Assembly: GCA_016187725.1 (NCBI GenBank)
Contig: JACPJE010000017.1
Span: 1-64,000 of the forward strand
Direction: 5' to 3'
From: Candidatus Latescibacterota bacterium
GTDB lineage: Bacteria; Latescibacterota; UBA2968; UBA8231
Length of the DNA: 64,000 nucleotides
The translations under genes were made by a program, and so were the position numbers. The notes beneath the pieces are model-generated. The model was not told the origin of the DNA and made no database searches. It was given only the letters and a program-made list of their open reading frames with translations. Of this stretch, positions 25,593 through 34,592 are shown one piece after another (position 1 is the first letter of the stretch; each line of letters opens with the position of its first letter).

Positions 25593-26473
25593 GCAGCGCG
25601 GCGCCCCGCCCCTGGCAACTGCTCGCCCTGCTCGACGAGACCAGCCGCTTTTTCGCCGCCAAAAAAATCGATAATCCCCGCCTGCAGGCCGAGTTGCTGC
25701 TGGCCGACGTGCTGGCCCTCAAACGGCTGGACCTGTACCTGCGTTTCGACCAGCTGCTCAGTGCCGCGCAGGTGGACGCGTACCGGGAGCACGTCAGGCA
25801 GCGCCTGCGGGGCGTGCCCTTGCAGTATATCACCGGCAAGGCTGGCTTCAGGAATCTGACCTTGGCCGTGGACCAGGCGGCGCTCATCCCCAGGCCCGAA
25901 ACCGAAATTCTGGTGGAGGCGGCCCTCGAACACCTGAGAGGTTGCGAGGCCCCCCAGGTGCTGGACCTGGGCTGCGGTTCGGGGGCCATCGCCCTGGCCC
26001 TGGCCCAGGAATGTCCCGCAGCGCGGGTGAAGGCCACCGATATCTCGCCGCCCGCCCTGGCCCTGGCCCGCCGCAACGCCCGCCAGCAGGGGCTGGAAGA
26101 GCGGGTGGCCTTCTGCTGTGGCGACCTGCTGGCCCCGCTGCAGCCGGCGGGGCAGTTCCACTTGATCGCCTGCAATCCCCCCTATGTGTGCCGCGGCGAC
26201 CTGGATGGCCTGGAGCCCCAGGTGCGCGACTACGAGCCGCGCCTGGCCCTGGACGGGGGGGAGGATGGCCTGGACTTCCACCGGCGCCTGGTGGAGCAGG
26301 CGGCCCCTTTCCTGGCCCCGCGGGGGATGCGGGGGCGGGGGGTGGGGGTGGGGCAGGCCGATGAGGTGGCCGGCCTGCTGCAGCAGCGCGGTGCCTTTGC
26401 CCCGGCCCGGATCCGCCCAGATCTGGCCGGCATTCCAAGGGTGGTGAGTGCCCTCCGCAGCGGAGGTCGGTAG
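25589..26473 (+). CDS. prmC: Release-factor glutamine methyltransferase
   Basis: This 294-residue protein starts at GTG inside the prfA stop. It has the N-terminal helical domain ('[21 protein letters not shown]'-type), SAM motif I '[16 protein letters not shown]' near 128, and motif [12 protein letters not shown] near 195 preceded by IAC. It N5-methylates the GGQ glutamine of RF1/RF2. The stretch after 'FLAPRG' ([10 protein letters not shown]) lacks the hydrophobic beta strand expected at that position. The C-terminal '[13 protein letters not shown]' is normal, so a small compensated indel or sequencing error is possible. Confidence 0.92.
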   Translation: MSSAAPRPWQLLALLDETSRFFAAKKIDNPRLQAELLLADVLALKRLDLYLRFDQLLSAAQVDAYREHVRQRLRGVPLQYITGKAGFRNLTLAVDQAALIPRPETEILVEAALEHLRGCEAPQVLDLGCGSGAIALALAQECPAARVKATDISPPALALARRNARQQGLEERVAFCCGDLLAPLQPAGQFHLIACNPPYVCRGDLDGLEPQVRDYEPRLALDGGEDGLDFHRRLVEQAAPFLAPRGMRGRGVGVGQADEVAGLLQQRGAFAPARIRPDLAGIPRVVSALRSGGR

Positions 26474-27844
26474 ATGGCCAAGAAAGCCCGTTCGCACTAC
26501 GCCTGTCAGTCCTGCGGCCACCAGGCGCCCCGCTGGTTCGGGCGCTGCCCGGCCTGCGGAGAATGGAACACCTGCGTCGAGGAATTGCCTCCCCCCGAGG
26601 ACAGCCGGCGGCCCGAGCGCCGCTCGCCAGCGGCGGCCATGCAGCCCATCACCGAGATTTCCCTCCAGGAGGCCGAGCGCCTGCAGACCGGCCTGGGGGA
26701 ACTGGACCGAGTGCTGGGCGGGGGCATCATGCCCGGCTCGGTGGTGTTAGTGGGTGGCGATCCGGGCATCGGCAAGTCTACCTTGTTGCTGCAGATGGCT
26801 GGCCAACTGGCCGGCCGCAACCAGCGCACCGTGTATCTGTCGGCCGAGGAGTCAGGGGCCCAGATCCGCCTGCGGGCCGGCCGCATCGGCTCCCTCTCCC
26901 CTGAGCTGTGGGTGTTCTCCGAGACCAACCTGGTTTCCATTCTCGAAGCGCTGGAGCGGGCCGAGGCCCTGACGGTGGTCGTCGACTCGATACAGACCAT
27001 CTACTACCCCCAAATGGAAAGCGCCCCCGGCAGCGTGGCCCAGGTGCGCGAGTGCGCCGCCCGCCTGGTCTATTTTGCCAAGGAACGGGGCGTCCCGGTC
27101 TTCCTGGTGGGCCACGTGACCAAGGAAGGCACAGTGGCCGGTCCCCGCACCCTGGAGCACCTGGTCGACACGGTCCTCTATCTCGAAGGGGAGCGCCACC
27201 ACCATTTCCGCATCCTGCGGGCGGCCAAGAACCGCTTTGGCTCGACCAATGAGATCGGGGTCTTCGAGATGCGGGAGCGCGGGCTGGTGGAGGTGGGCAA
27301 TCCCTCGCAGCTGCTGTTGGCCGAGCGGGCCCCCGGGGTCTCGGGTTCGGCGGTGGTGTGCACCATCGAGGGGACGCGGCCCCTGCTGGTGGAGATCCAG
27401 GCCCTGGTGAGCACCAGCAGCTTCGGGTACCCGCAGCGGGTGGCCACCGGCATCGATCCCAGGCGCCTGGCCCTGCTGGTGGCGGTGCTGGAGAAGCGGG
27501 GCGGGTACCAGATCGCCTCCCAGGACATCTTCGTCAACGCGGTGGGCGGCATCCGCGTCGAGGAGCCTTCGGTGGATCTGGGGGTGGGGCTAGCTCTGAT
27601 TTCCAGCTTTCTCAACCGGCCCATCGAGTCGGGCACGGTGGCCATCGGCGAGATCGGCCTGGGCGGGGAGGTGCGGCCGGTGGATCAGATCGAGCGGCGG
27701 GTGGCCGAGGCCCGCAACCTGGGCTTTACTAGGTGTCTGGTGGCGCGCAGCAATCTCAAGGGCTGGCGCCGGCCCGAGGGCATGGAGGTGGTGGGTATCG
27801 GTGGGCTGGAGGCAGCCCAGGAAGTGGCGCTGCTGGAGAAGTAG
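26474..27844 (+). CDS. radA: DNA repair protein RadA
   Basis: This 456-residue RecA-related branch-migration helicase has an N-terminal C4 zinc motif (C11, C14, C25, C28). Walker A is GGDPGIGKSTLLLQ near 95, followed by 'VYLSAEESGAQIRLRA'. The RadA-specific KNRFGSTNEIGVFEM motif is near 255, and a C-terminal Lon-like domain includes 'VSTSSFGYPQRVATGIDPRR' and 'AIGEIGLGGEVRPV'. It begins right after the prmC stop. recA lies 480 bp downstream under its own promoter, so two recombination genes sit together. Confidence 0.96.
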   Translation: MAKKARSHYACQSCGHQAPRWFGRCPACGEWNTCVEELPPPEDSRRPERRSPAAAMQPITEISLQEAERLQTGLGELDRVLGGGIMPGSVVLVGGDPGIGKSTLLLQMAGQLAGRNQRTVYLSAEESGAQIRLRAGRIGSLSPELWVFSETNLVSILEALERAEALTVVVDSIQTIYYPQMESAPGSVAQVRECAARLVYFAKERGVPVFLVGHVTKEGTVAGPRTLEHLVDTVLYLEGERHHHFRILRAAKNRFGSTNEIGVFEMRERGLVEVGNPSQLLLAERAPGVSGSAVVCTIEGTRPLLVEIQALVSTSSFGYPQRVATGIDPRRLALLVAVLEKRGGYQIASQDIFVNAVGGIRVEEPSVDLGVGLALISSFLNRPIESGTVAIGEIGLGGEVRPVDQIERRVAEARNLGFTRCLVARSNLKGWRRPEGMEVVGIGGLEAAQEVALLEK

Positions 27845-27856
27845 GGGGCGTCGGGG

Positions 27857-27883
27857 GCAACGCCCCATACGTTGGGGCGTTGC
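27857..27883. repeat. 27-bp palindrome, copy 1
   Basis: GCAACGCCCC, a short ATACG-containing centre and GGGGCGTTGC form a near-perfect hairpin 13 nt after the radA stop. An identical copy lies at 27960-27986. The first copy may stop radA transcription, but there is no T-run. Confidence 0.75.
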
Positions 27884-27888
27884 ATGCC

Positions 27889-28073
27889 ATTCCGACCTTT
27901 CCCAAGGCGCGGACTTTCCACCCTGCTCGCTTAACTCACCGCCCTACCACCCTACCCCCGCAACGCCCCATACGTTGGGGCGTTGCGGGCTCCGCTCTCC
28001 CCTCCACCCCTCCCGCGTCCTTTCCTCCCCAGCTACCCCCCGGGAAAGGTCTACAGGGTCATCTCCCCTCCGC
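27889..28073. repeat. Diverged, interrupted copy of the ~146-bp MITE-like element
   Basis: The left part (attccgacctttcccaagg) and right part (cgggaaaggtctacagggtc, then atctcccctccgc) match the ends of the clearer copies at 39981, 41397 and 49149. The middle is diverged and carries the second 27-bp palindrome (27960-27986). The left terminal repeat is missing. It fills most of the radA-recA gap. Confidence 0.6.
27960..27986. repeat. 27-bp palindrome, copy 2
   Basis: Identical in sequence to the palindrome at 27857-27883, starting 103 bp after it, and located inside the diverged MITE-like copy. It looks like an insertion into that element. Confidence 0.7.
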
Positions 28074-28220
28074 CTGGATTTCGTTTCTTCTGTTTCACAG
28101 CAGTGGTCCTTTTTTTACACATCCCCGCTTATCTCTCTTTCTTAAATCACAGATAAATAGACATTTATATTCTGGCACAGACTTTGTATGGGCTTTTGTG
28201 TCAGGCCGCCAAAAAACCGC

Positions 28221-28249
28221 TTGACAGCTGCACATAAAAATACTATCTT
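28221..28249 (+). promoter_or_regulatory. Probable recA promoter
   Basis: A perfect TTGACA (28221-28226), 17-nt spacer and TATCTT (28244-28249) lie about 80 nt before the recA ATG. I could not recognise a LexA box of a known type around it, so damage control is not shown. Confidence 0.5.
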
Positions 28250-28327
28250 TTTGTGCAGGAGATCGCTGCTCATGCTCCCTACTGGCCAGGTCCGGCCCCA
28301 CGGGAGAACAAGATCCAGGAGGATGTC

Positions 28328-29428
28328 ATGGTATCTTCTGCGAAGCTCAATGGCAATGCCCCGGCCAACTGCACCGACAAGCACAAGGCCGTGGAACTGG
28401 CCATCAGCCAGGTGGAGAAGCAGTTCGGCAAGGGGTCGATCATGAGGCTGGGCGAGTCCCAGGTGAGCGAGGTCGCGGTAATCCCCACCGGTTCCCTGTC
28501 CCTGGATGTCGCGCTGGGCGTCGGGGGCAGCCCCCGGGGCCGGATCGTCGAACTCTTCGGCCCCGAGGCCGCGGGCAAGACCATGTGTGCCCTCCAGATG
28601 ATCGCCCAAGCCCAGAAGCGGGGTGGCATCGCGGCCTTCATCGACGCCGAGCACGCCCTCGATGTGAGCTTTGCCCGCAAGCTGGGAGTGGACATCGACA
28701 ACCTGCTGATCGCCCAGCCCAATTCTGGCGAGGAGGCCCTGGAGATCACCGACACCCTGGTGCGCAGCGGCGCCATCGACCTGATCGTGGTGGATTCGGT
28801 GGCCGCCCTGGTCCCCAGAGCCGAACTCGAAGGGGAGATGGGGGATTCGCACATGGGCCTGCAGGCCCGCCTCATGTCCCAGGCCCTGCGCAAGATCACC
28901 GGCTCGGTCCAGAAGTCGCGCACCACCGTGGTTTTCATCAATCAGCTGCGCATGAAGATCGGGGTGATGTTCGGCAATCCCGAGACCACCACCGGGGGCC
29001 GGGCGCTGTGCTTCTACGCCTCGGTGCGCCTCGACATCCGCAGCATCGGGCTGATCAAGGACGGCGAGGAGGTCATCGGCCGGCGCACCCGGATCAAGGT
29101 GGTCAAGAACAAGGTGGCTCCCCCCTTCAGGGAGGCCGAATTCGACATCATGTTCCGCGGCGACGAGATCGGCGTGTCCAGGGAGGGCGATCTGCTGGAC
29201 CTGGGTATCCAGCACGAACTCATCGAGAAGAGCGGCACCTGGTTCTCCTATGCTGAGGAGCGCCTGGGCCAGGGCCGCGAGAACGCCCGCCTCTTCCTCA
29301 AGGAACACCCCGAGCTGGCTGACCAGATCGAAGGCGAACTGCGCCAATTACTCAAGATCAATGGGGGTACGGCTGCCGCGCCCAATGGGGCTGCCGAAGT
29401 CGAGGAGCCCGAGACCGAACTGGTCTGA
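28328..29428 (+). CDS. recA: Recombinase RecA
   Basis: Start chosen at the ATG following AGGAGG (28317-28322); 366 residues. RecA hallmarks are '[12 protein letters not shown]', Walker [10 protein letters not shown] (about 78-86), '[16 protein letters not shown]', '[20 protein letters not shown]', and the L2 loop '[22 protein letters not shown]'. The acidic C-terminus is present. Walker A differs from the usual GPESSGKTT by SS to AA and by a Met after the catalytic GKT. It catalyses strand exchange and SOS co-protease activity. It is monocistronic, closed by a terminator. Confidence 0.97.
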   Translation: MVSSAKLNGNAPANCTDKHKAVELAISQVEKQFGKGSIMRLGESQVSEVAVIPTGSLSLDVALGVGGSPRGRIVELFGPEAAGKTMCALQMIAQAQKRGGIAAFIDAEHALDVSFARKLGVDIDNLLIAQPNSGEEALEITDTLVRSGAIDLIVVDSVAALVPRAELEGEMGDSHMGLQARLMSQALRKITGSVQKSRTTVVFINQLRMKIGVMFGNPETTTGGRALCFYASVRLDIRSIGLIKDGEEVIGRRTRIKVVKNKVAPPFREAEFDIMFRGDEIGVSREGDLLDLGIQHELIEKSGTWFSYAEERLGQGRENARLFLKEHPELADQIEGELRQLLKINGGTAAAPNGAAEVEEPETELV

Positions 29429-29451
29429 CCTCCTCCCCTTTCCCCTCCCCC

Positions 29452-29496
29452 AGCGCAGGGCTGTACACCTCCCAGGTACAGCCCCGCGCTTTTTTT
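29452..29496 (+). terminator. Rho-independent terminator after recA
   Basis: AGCGC-A-GGGCTGTAC pairs with GTACAGCCC-C-GCGCT (one internal mismatch), followed by seven Ts. Confidence 0.9.
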
Positions 29497-29574
29497 ATCA
29501 TCCCCCGAGCCCTTTTGCCCTTCCATCCTTAGATTACAGGGAAGCGCCGCGCCCGATTTGTGGTGGGTTAGGGG

Positions 29575-29700
29575 ATGGACTACGACCAGCGCTACTGGGC
29601 GCTCAATTACATCGCCGCCCTGGGGGCCGATCTAGTAAGGGCCCGGCGCTCTTCCCTTGAAGGCAAACAGCGGCGTCGTTATAATAAAGCCTGCGTTTGA
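29575..29700 (+). CDS. Possible 41-residue small protein or coding remnant
   Basis: ATG opens a frame reading MDYDQRYWALNYIAALGADL and ending RRRYNKACV. Its first 20 codons have the G/C-ending codon use of the real genes here. There is no clear ribosome site beyond TAGGGG, and its 3' half overlaps a promoter. No family is recognised. It could be a decayed gene start. Confidence 0.25.
   Translation: MDYDQRYWALNYIAALGADLVRARRSSLEGKQRRRYNKACV
29657..29685 (+). promoter_or_regulatory. Sigma70-like promoter of the epimerase gene
   Basis: TTGAAG (29657-29662), a 17-nt spacer and a perfect TATAAT (29680-29685) lie 32 nt before the ATG. A ribosome site AAAGAGGA follows at about 29703. Confidence 0.65.
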
Positions 29701-29717
29701 CGAAAGAGGATCTGAGG

Positions 29718-30536
29718 ATGGCGCCGAGAAAGGTGTTGATCACCGGGGTGTACGGCCTGATCGCCAGTTCTGCGTACCAGCGTTTCCAGGCCCAGCCGGC
29801 CAAGTACGAGGTGCACGGCCTGGCCCGGCGGCGGCGGCTCTCCGAGCGGGCGCCCCGCACCCGCCAGTTGCAGATCCCCAAGGATCAGTTCCACTTGGTG
29901 GATCTCAGCGATCTGGAGGCCGTGGAACGGGCCATGGCGGGCGTGGAGGTGGTGGTGCAGATGGCGGCCGATCCCCGGCCCGACGCCAGTTGGGAAAGCC
30001 TGTTGTCCAGCAATATTGTCGGGGTGCGCAACGTGTTCGAGGCAGCGGTGCGCACCGGGGTGAAGCGGGTGGTGTACGCCAGTTCGATCATGGTCTCCTG
30101 GGGGTATCAGCTGGACGAGCCCTACAAGTCCCTGGCCGAGGGCCGCTTTGCCGAGGCTGCCCAGGCCGACATCCACACCGTGACCCACGAGTGGCCGGTG
30201 CGCCCCACTGGGCTCTACCCGGCCACCAAGATCTGGGGCGAGGCCCTGGCTCGCTATTACGCCGACGTGCACGACCTGTCCGCCCTCTGCCTGCGCATCG
30301 GCTGGGTCAATGCCGAGGACCATCCGCACAAGCCTGAGTCCGGGGCGGTCTGGTGCAGCCAGCGCGACGTGGTGCAGCTGATCGAAAGGGCGGTGAACGC
30401 ACCCGAGGAACTGCGCTTCGACATCTTCTACGGGGTGTCCAACAACCAGTGGCGCTGGGTGGACATCGACCACGCCCGCGAGGTGCTGGGCTATATTCCC
30501 CAGGACAGCGCCGAAGAGAAACTCAAGAAAAGATGA
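29718..30536 (+). CDS. NAD-dependent epimerase/dehydratase (extended SDR)
   Basis: This 272-residue protein starts at MAPRKVLITGVYGLIAS. The Rossmann motif ITGVYGLIAS is G-x2-G-x2 variant near residue 9, then 'VVQMAADPRPDASWE', the catalytic Ser region 'VVYASSIMVSWGYQ', and YPATKIWGE with the YxxxK-type pair (Y167-PAT-K171 approximately). It resembles short sugar-nucleotide epimerases and uronate dehydrogenases. A uronate or sugar substrate would fit the sugar-acid genes elsewhere in the window, but this is inference. It has its own promoter and is followed by a 9-bp hairpin. Confidence 0.82.
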   Translation: MAPRKVLITGVYGLIASSAYQRFQAQPAKYEVHGLARRRRLSERAPRTRQLQIPKDQFHLVDLSDLEAVERAMAGVEVVVQMAADPRPDASWESLLSSNIVGVRNVFEAAVRTGVKRVVYASSIMVSWGYQLDEPYKSLAEGRFAEAAQADIHTVTHEWPVRPTGLYPATKIWGEALARYYADVHDLSALCLRIGWVNAEDHPHKPESGAVWCSQRDVVQLIERAVNAPEELRFDIFYGVSNNQWRWVDIDHAREVLGYIPQDSAEEKLKKR

Positions 30537-30562
30537 GTGTGGCCCCGTGCCGCAGACAGGAA

Positions 30563-30595
30563 GAAATCCCCGCCGGGCAGCCTGGTGGGGATTTC
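30563..30595 (+). terminator. Hairpin between the epimerase gene and recD2
   Basis: GAAATCCCC/GGGGATTTC stem with a 15-nt loop lies 20 nt before the recD2 start and lacks a T-run. It may be a weak terminator or a translation-modulating leader hairpin. Confidence 0.4.
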
Positions 30596-30615
30596 GCATA
30601 TAGAGGGAATTATCC

Positions 30616-32760
30616 GTGCCCGAGGTACTAGAAGGCACCATCGAGCGGATCACCTTCCAGGCCGAGGACTCGGGCTACACGGTGGCCCGGTTGCAGGTGG
30701 GGGAGGAGGAGGAGCTGGCCACTGTGGTGGGGGTGATGGCCGGGGTCCAGGTGGGGGAGGGGGTGCGCCTGGAGGGGGAGTGGTCCTCCCATCCCCAGTA
30801 CGGCCGGCAGTTCAAGTTCTCCCGCTATTCGACTCTGTACCCCGCCACAGTGGAGGGCATCAGGCGTTACCTGGGTTCGGGGCTGATCAAGGGCATAGGC
30901 CCGGTGACGGCCCAGCGCATCGTCGATCATTTCGGGATGGAGACCCTGGAGATCATCGAGCGGGAGCCGGAGCGGCTTCTGGAAGTGCCGGGCACGGGCC
31001 CCAAGCGGGTGGAGATCATCAAACGGGGCTGGCAGGCCCAGCGGCAGATCAAGGACGTGATGGTCTTTTTGCAGTCCCACGGAGTGGGCACGGCCTATGC
31101 GGTGAAGATCTACAAGACCTACGGGGACCAGGCCATCTCCCTGGTGCGGGCCAACCCCTACTGCCTTGAGCGCGACATCTGGGGCATCGGTTTCCTCAGC
31201 GCCGACCGCATCGCCCGCAACCTGGGGGTACAGCCCGAGGCGCCCGAACGGCTCAAAGCGGGTTTGCGCTACGTGCTCAACCAGGCCAGCGACGAGGGCC
31301 AGGTCTTCCTCCCCAGGGAGGAGCTGCTGCCGGCGGCCCAGCAGGAGCTGGAGATCGGCCAGGAACTCCTGGCCCAGGCGCTCGAGGGGCTGGGGGCCGA
31401 GCAGGGGGTGGTGCTGGATGGGGAGCGGGTGTACCTGCCTCCTCTGTACCAGGCGGAAGTGGGCATCGCCGCCTCGCTGCAGCGTCTGCTGCAGGGGTCC
31501 CTGCGCCAGAGCCAGGGGCAGACCGAGGCGGCCATCGCCGCGCTGGAGGTCAAACTGGGCATCCAGTACGAGGCCCAGCAGCGCGAGGGCCTGCGGGTGG
31601 CGGCGCAGAGCAAGGTGATGGTGCTCACCGGGGGCCCGGGCACCGGCAAGACCACCATCACCCGGGGCATCATCGCCCTTCTGGAGCAGCAGGGACAGCA
31701 GGTGCTGCTCTGCTCGCCCACCGGGCGGGCGGCCAAGAAACTGGCCGAAGCCACTGGCCGGCCGGCCCGCACCATCCATCGGCTGCTCGGTTTCAAGCCT
31801 CCCAAGGGCTTCGAGCACCACCAGGACAATCCGCTCAGGGCCCAGGCCCTGATCGCCGATGAGGTGTCGATGATCGACGTGCCGCTGATGCACAGCCTGC
31901 TCAGGGCGCTACCGGCGGCGGCCCGGCTGGTGCTGGTGGGGGACGTGGACCAGCTGCCCTCGGTGGGGCCGGGCAAGGTGCTGCGCGAACTCATCGCCAG
32001 CGGGGCGCTGCCGGTGGTGCGGCTCACCCACATCTTCCGCCAGGCCCAGCAGAGCCAGATCGTCACCAACGCCCACCTGATCAACCACGGGGAGTTTCCC
32101 CAGCTCAACAACCGCGAGGCCCGCGACTTCTTCTTCGTCGAGGAGGAGGAACCCGAGCGGGTGGCGGCACTGATCCAGGAGCTGTGCGCTGAACGCCTGC
32201 CCCGCCGCTACAACCTGGACCCCATCGAGGACATCCAGGTGCTGGCGCCCATGTACCGGGGAGAGACCGGGGCCAGCAACCTGAACCAGGTTTTGCAACA
32301 GCGCCTCAATGCCAAAGGCCAGGGCTGGAAGCGGGGGGGCACTGAGTACCGGGTGGGGGACAAGGTGATGCAGGTGCGCAACAACTACGACAAGGGGGTG
32401 TTCAACGGCGATGTGGGCCGCATCCGCGCCATCGATGCGGAGAACCAGGCCGTGCGGGTGCAGTTCGAGGAGGAGGTGGAGTACGAGTTTTCCGAGCTGG
32501 ACGAATTGGTGCTGGCCTACGCGGTCTCGGTGCACAAGTCCCAGGGATCGGAGTACCGGGCAGTGGTCATGCCCCTGACCACCCAGCACTACCTGATGCT
32601 GCAGCGCAACCTGCTCTACACGGCTATCACCCGGGCGCGGGAACTGGTGGTGCTGGTGGGGACCAAGAGAGCGCTGGGGATCGCGGTGCGCAACGCCCGC
32701 ACCACTGAGCGGCACACGGCCCTGGCCCAAAGGCTGCGGGACATGCTGAAGGGGAATTGA
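30616..32760 (+). CDS. recD2: RecD2-type ATP-dependent DNA helicase
   Basis: This 714-residue superfamily 1B 5'-3' helicase starts at GTG. It has the RecD2 N-terminal OB/helix-hairpin-helix region ('GSGLIKGIGPVTAQRIVDHF', 'EVPGTGPKRVEII'). Walker A is LTGGPGTGKTTITRG near 337, motif II 'ALIADEVSMIDVPLM', motif III 'LVLVGDVDQLPSVGPG', and the C-terminal 'AYAVSVHKSQGSEYRAVV' motif with 'RNLLYTAITRARELVVLVG'. It acts in DNA repair outside RecBCD. The MFS gene overlaps its stop by one base. Confidence 0.95.
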   Translation: MPEVLEGTIERITFQAEDSGYTVARLQVGEEEELATVVGVMAGVQVGEGVRLEGEWSSHPQYGRQFKFSRYSTLYPATVEGIRRYLGSGLIKGIGPVTAQRIVDHFGMETLEIIEREPERLLEVPGTGPKRVEIIKRGWQAQRQIKDVMVFLQSHGVGTAYAVKIYKTYGDQAISLVRANPYCLERDIWGIGFLSADRIARNLGVQPEAPERLKAGLRYVLNQASDEGQVFLPREELLPAAQQELEIGQELLAQALEGLGAEQGVVLDGERVYLPPLYQAEVGIAASLQRLLQGSLRQSQGQTEAAIAALEVKLGIQYEAQQREGLRVAAQSKVMVLTGGPGTGKTTITRGIIALLEQQGQQVLLCSPTGRAAKKLAEATGRPARTIHRLLGFKPPKGFEHHQDNPLRAQALIADEVSMIDVPLMHSLLRALPAAARLVLVGDVDQLPSVGPGKVLRELIASGALPVVRLTHIFRQAQQSQIVTNAHLINHGEFPQLNNREARDFFFVEEEEPERVAALIQELCAERLPRRYNLDPIEDIQVLAPMYRGETGASNLNQVLQQRLNAKGQGWKRGGTEYRVGDKVMQVRNNYDKGVFNGDVGRIRAIDAENQAVRVQFEEEVEYEFSELDELVLAYAVSVHKSQGSEYRAVVMPLTTQHYLMLQRNLLYTAITRARELVVLVGTKRALGIAVRNARTTERHTALAQRLRDMLKGN

Positions 32761-34001
32761 TGGGCCAGCCGGCGCTGATGGCGCGCCTCTCGGCGATGTT
32801 CGCTTTTTCGTCGATGATCCTGGGGGCCCAGGGCATGCTGCTGAGCGGTCACATGGGAGAGCTGGGCTTCAGCGGCCAGCAGATCAGCTACGTAGCGGCC
32901 AGCTGGGCCCTGGCCGCGCTCGGTGCGCCCCTGGCGGCCGGCTGGTTGGCCGACCGGTTCTGGCCCAGCCAGAGACTTGCCGGCTGGTGCTACCTGTTCT
33001 GCGTGCCGCTGCTGGCCTGGGGCTGGATGCAGCACGAGTTCGCCCCCCTTTGGGTGGCCATGGCGCTCTTCTGCCTGATCTTTCTGCCCACCCGCTCCCT
33101 GGCCAATGTCATCGCCTTTCACCACCTGGGGGATTTCCGGCGCTTTGGCCAGGTGCGGGTGTGGGGCACCATCGGCTGGATCGGGGTCAGCTGGGGGTTG
33201 AGCCTGTACCTGGAGCTGCGCGGGGGAGGGGAGGGGCATCTGGGCGACGGGCTGTTGCTGGCCGCGGTGTTGAGCGCCATCGCCGGGGCCTACGCCTTCA
33301 CCCTGCCGCACACCCCGCCGGGCAGCGGCAGTTCCTCGGGGACGAGCCTGAGTTCGGCCTTCTCGCTCTTGAGGCAGCCGGGATTCGCCGTGCTGGTGAT
33401 CACAGCCTTCGCCTCGGCCCTGGCCGGTCCTTTTCTCTTCAACTTCGGCTTTCTCTTCCTGATCGATCCCGACCGGCTGGGGCTGAGCCCGGGCACCGCC
33501 AATATGCTCCTGAGCCTGGCCCAGGTTTCCGAGGTGTTCACCATGCTGATGCTGACCTGGGCGCTGCGGCGGCTGGGGCTGCGCTGGACCATCTTCGTCG
33601 GGCTGCTGGCCCAGGCCCTGCGGCTGGGCTGTTTTGCGGCGGCCCATTCCCTGTGGGTGATGGTGATCGCCCAGTGTCTGCAGGGGGTGTCCTTCACCTT
33701 CTTCGCCATCGGTAGCACCGTGGCGGTGGACCGGCTGAGTCCGCCCCAGATGCGCGCCAGCGCCCAGGGGCTGCTGGTGGTGATCAACAGCGGTATGGGG
33801 GCCCTGGTGGGGCACTTCACGGCCGGGCGCTGCTACGACTATCTCGCCCTGCCGGGGGGCGGACACGACTGGGGGACCTTCTTCCTGCTGCCGGGGGTAT
33901 TCGCGCTGGGCACGGCGTGTTTCTTCGGCTGGGCGTTCCGGGGCGGGGAGGAAGGCGCCCAGGAATTGCCGGCTCTTGAGTCGAAAAAACTACGCGGCTG
34001 A
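32760..34001 (+). CDS. MFS transporter (nucleoside:H+ symporter/LacY-like family)
   Basis: This 413-residue protein has about 12 membrane helices. Its opening 'ARLSAMFAFSSMILGAQGML', 'GFSGQQISYVAASWALAALG', 'FGQVRVWGTIGWIGVSWGLSL' and 'AQCLQGVSFTFFAIGSTVAVD' fit the NupG/XapB-type and MFS_1-like families, in which 'R.WGTIGWI' is typical. It probably imports a nucleoside or sugar across the inner membrane. It is translationally coupled to recD2, which says nothing of substrate. Confidence 0.75.
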   Translation: MGQPALMARLSAMFAFSSMILGAQGMLLSGHMGELGFSGQQISYVAASWALAALGAPLAAGWLADRFWPSQRLAGWCYLFCVPLLAWGWMQHEFAPLWVAMALFCLIFLPTRSLANVIAFHHLGDFRRFGQVRVWGTIGWIGVSWGLSLYLELRGGGEGHLGDGLLLAAVLSAIAGAYAFTLPHTPPGSGSSSGTSLSSAFSLLRQPGFAVLVITAFASALAGPFLFNFGFLFLIDPDRLGLSPGTANMLLSLAQVSEVFTMLMLTWALRRLGLRWTIFVGLLAQALRLGCFAAAHSLWVMVIAQCLQGVSFTFFAIGSTVAVDRLSPPQMRASAQGLLVVINSGMGALVGHFTAGRCYDYLALPGGGHDWGTFFLLPGVFALGTACFFGWAFRGGEEGAQELPALESKKLRG

Positions 34002-34133
34002 CTCCTGCACCGCCCACCAGGGAGTCCCCTGAAACCGCACACCCAGAGAGGATTACCTGGCATACCTCTTGCTGAATTTCTTGGAGTCTCCGCCGATCCG
34101 GGTTATATTCACCACAGTCAGAGGAAATCAGCC

Positions 34134-34583
34134 ATGACTCAGAACCCCTCCTCCCAATCCACCCCTCTGCCTGAACAGTTCCCCTGGGGAATCTCTTACC
34201 TGCGGGAGGATATCCAGGACCTGCGCCAGGACTTGCGCGATAACATCCAGGGGGTGCGCCAGGAGATGCAGGAGATGAACCAGAGCCTGCGCCAAGAGAT
34301 GCAGGAGATGAACCAGAACCTGCGTCAGGAGATCCAGGGGGTGCGCCAGGAAATGCGCGAAAGCGTCCAGGGTTTGCGCCAGGAGATGCATGGCGGAACC
34401 CAGCAGGTCCGCAACGAGGTCCAGGGCCTGGGCCAGGAGCTGCGCCAGGAGATCCGCGCCCTCCATACCCGTATCGACGATCGGTACGAACTCCTGCTCA
34501 AACGGATCGACGGGCGCTTCATGTGGACCATCGCCGCCATGGTCGCCCTTTCTGGCCTCACCGTGGCGGTGCTCAAACCCTGA
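34134..34583 (+). CDS. Coiled-coil protein with C-terminal membrane anchor (paralogue A)
   Basis: This 149-residue protein has a Pro-rich start, then the conserved block WGISYLREDIQDLRQ. A long helix follows, built of 7/14-residue repeats (LRQEMQEMNQ twice, QGVRQEM, QGLRQEM). It ends with IDDRYELLLKRIDGRFMWTI leading into one hydrophobic segment. I recognise no named family. It is shared with the gene at 37213 at both ends but with a different repeat core. The 5' leaders also match: TTATATTC lies exactly 31 nt before each ATG. Probably a membrane-tethered coiled coil. Confidence 0.75.
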   Translation: MTQNPSSQSTPLPEQFPWGISYLREDIQDLRQDLRDNIQGVRQEMQEMNQSLRQEMQEMNQNLRQEIQGVRQEMRESVQGLRQEMHGGTQQVRNEVQGLGQELRQEIRALHTRIDDRYELLLKRIDGRFMWTIAAMVALSGLTVAVLKP

Positions 34584-34592
34584 GACACCTGC

